Below, piece after piece: positions 5,347 through 5,374 of a stretch of 5,374 nucleotides of DNA (positions within the stretch are counted from its first letter, which is position 1; each line of letters starts with the position of its first letter). The DNA comes from an uncultured Eubacteriaceae bacterium (GTDB lineage Bacteria > Bacillota > Clostridia > Eubacteriales > UBA1433). The notes beneath the pieces were generated by a model. That model searched no databases and had not been told where the DNA came from. It saw nothing but the letters and a program-made list of their open reading frames with translations. Made by a program: the position numbers and the translations under genes. Location of the stretch: NCBI GenBank assembly GCA_937880125.1, contig CALFLU010000063.1, forward strand, positions 1-5,374, given 5' to 3'.

Positions 5347-5374
5347 TGCATGAAAAGAGGGATTGCAGATGAGC
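5347..5374. repeat. Right arm of the 28-bp inverted repeat, ending at the window edge
   Basis: This is the exact reverse complement of 5283-5310. It recreates, on the plus strand, the accA SD and ATG AGC (5369-5374). The repeat stops only because the window does, so its full length is unknown. Fold-back chimera or assembly-end artefact is the simplest explanation. Confidence 0.95.

Noticed and set aside
5347..5374. Second accA-like gene starting on the plus strand
   Set aside because: Only two codons are visible and they are an exact inverted copy of the accA start, so artefact is more likely than a new gene.
1..5374. CRISPR array, tRNA, rRNA, insertion sequence or phage genes
   Set aside because: No regularly spaced repeats, cloverleaf, transposase motif or phage-like reading frame was found on either strand.

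Overview
This 5374-base window looks like chromosomal DNA from a low-to-moderate GC, probably anaerobic Bacillota (Clostridia or Negativicutes type). The evidence is strong purine-rich Shine-Dalgarno (SD) sites (GGAGG, AGGAGG, GAGGAG), a copper operon with a CsoR-type repressor, a short separate AccA, and compact intrinsic terminators. No phage, transposase, CRISPR or RNA gene is visible.

Layout. (1) Plus strand, 1-2875: a copper-efflux operon. It holds a possible CsoR operator half-site and -10 box at the extreme left edge, copA (P1B-1 Cu+ ATPase with heavy-metal-associated (HMA) domains at both ends), csoR, and a strong hairpin terminator that can serve both strands. (2) Minus strand, 2992-3735: a DUF6882-like protein of unknown function. 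(3) Minus strand, 3812-4150: a glutaredoxin-like thioredoxin-fold protein fused to a C-terminal four-cysteine zinc ribbon, read from a TTG start, with its own -10 box and terminator. (4) 4163-4499: a mostly non-coding gap ending in a 16-bp-stem terminator. (5) Minus strand, 4500-5374: the end of a fatty-acid synthesis operon, with accA complete and the last codons of what looks like accD overlapping it by ATGA.

How the genes work together. CopA exports Cu+, CsoR senses Cu+ and probably represses the operon, and the C-terminal HMA domain would pass Cu+ to the pump. AccA and AccD form the carboxyltransferase of acetyl-CoA carboxylase. The redox/zinc-ribbon gene and the DUF6882-like gene are tandem but separated by a terminator, so they need not form one operon.

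The most interesting point is the copA 3' end. The C-terminal HMA domain is a complete CopZ-sized protein with its own SD and ATG inside copA. Just upstream is an A7 tract inside a small hairpin, followed by a TGA in the -1 frame. The locus could therefore make a fused protein, a separate pump and chaperone, or both. Other points of note are a 23-bp imperfect direct repeat flanking the DUF6882-like gene and a perfect 28-bp inverted repeat at the right edge, which most likely marks an assembly or library fold-back. I do not see convincing evidence of a wholly new multi-gene system.
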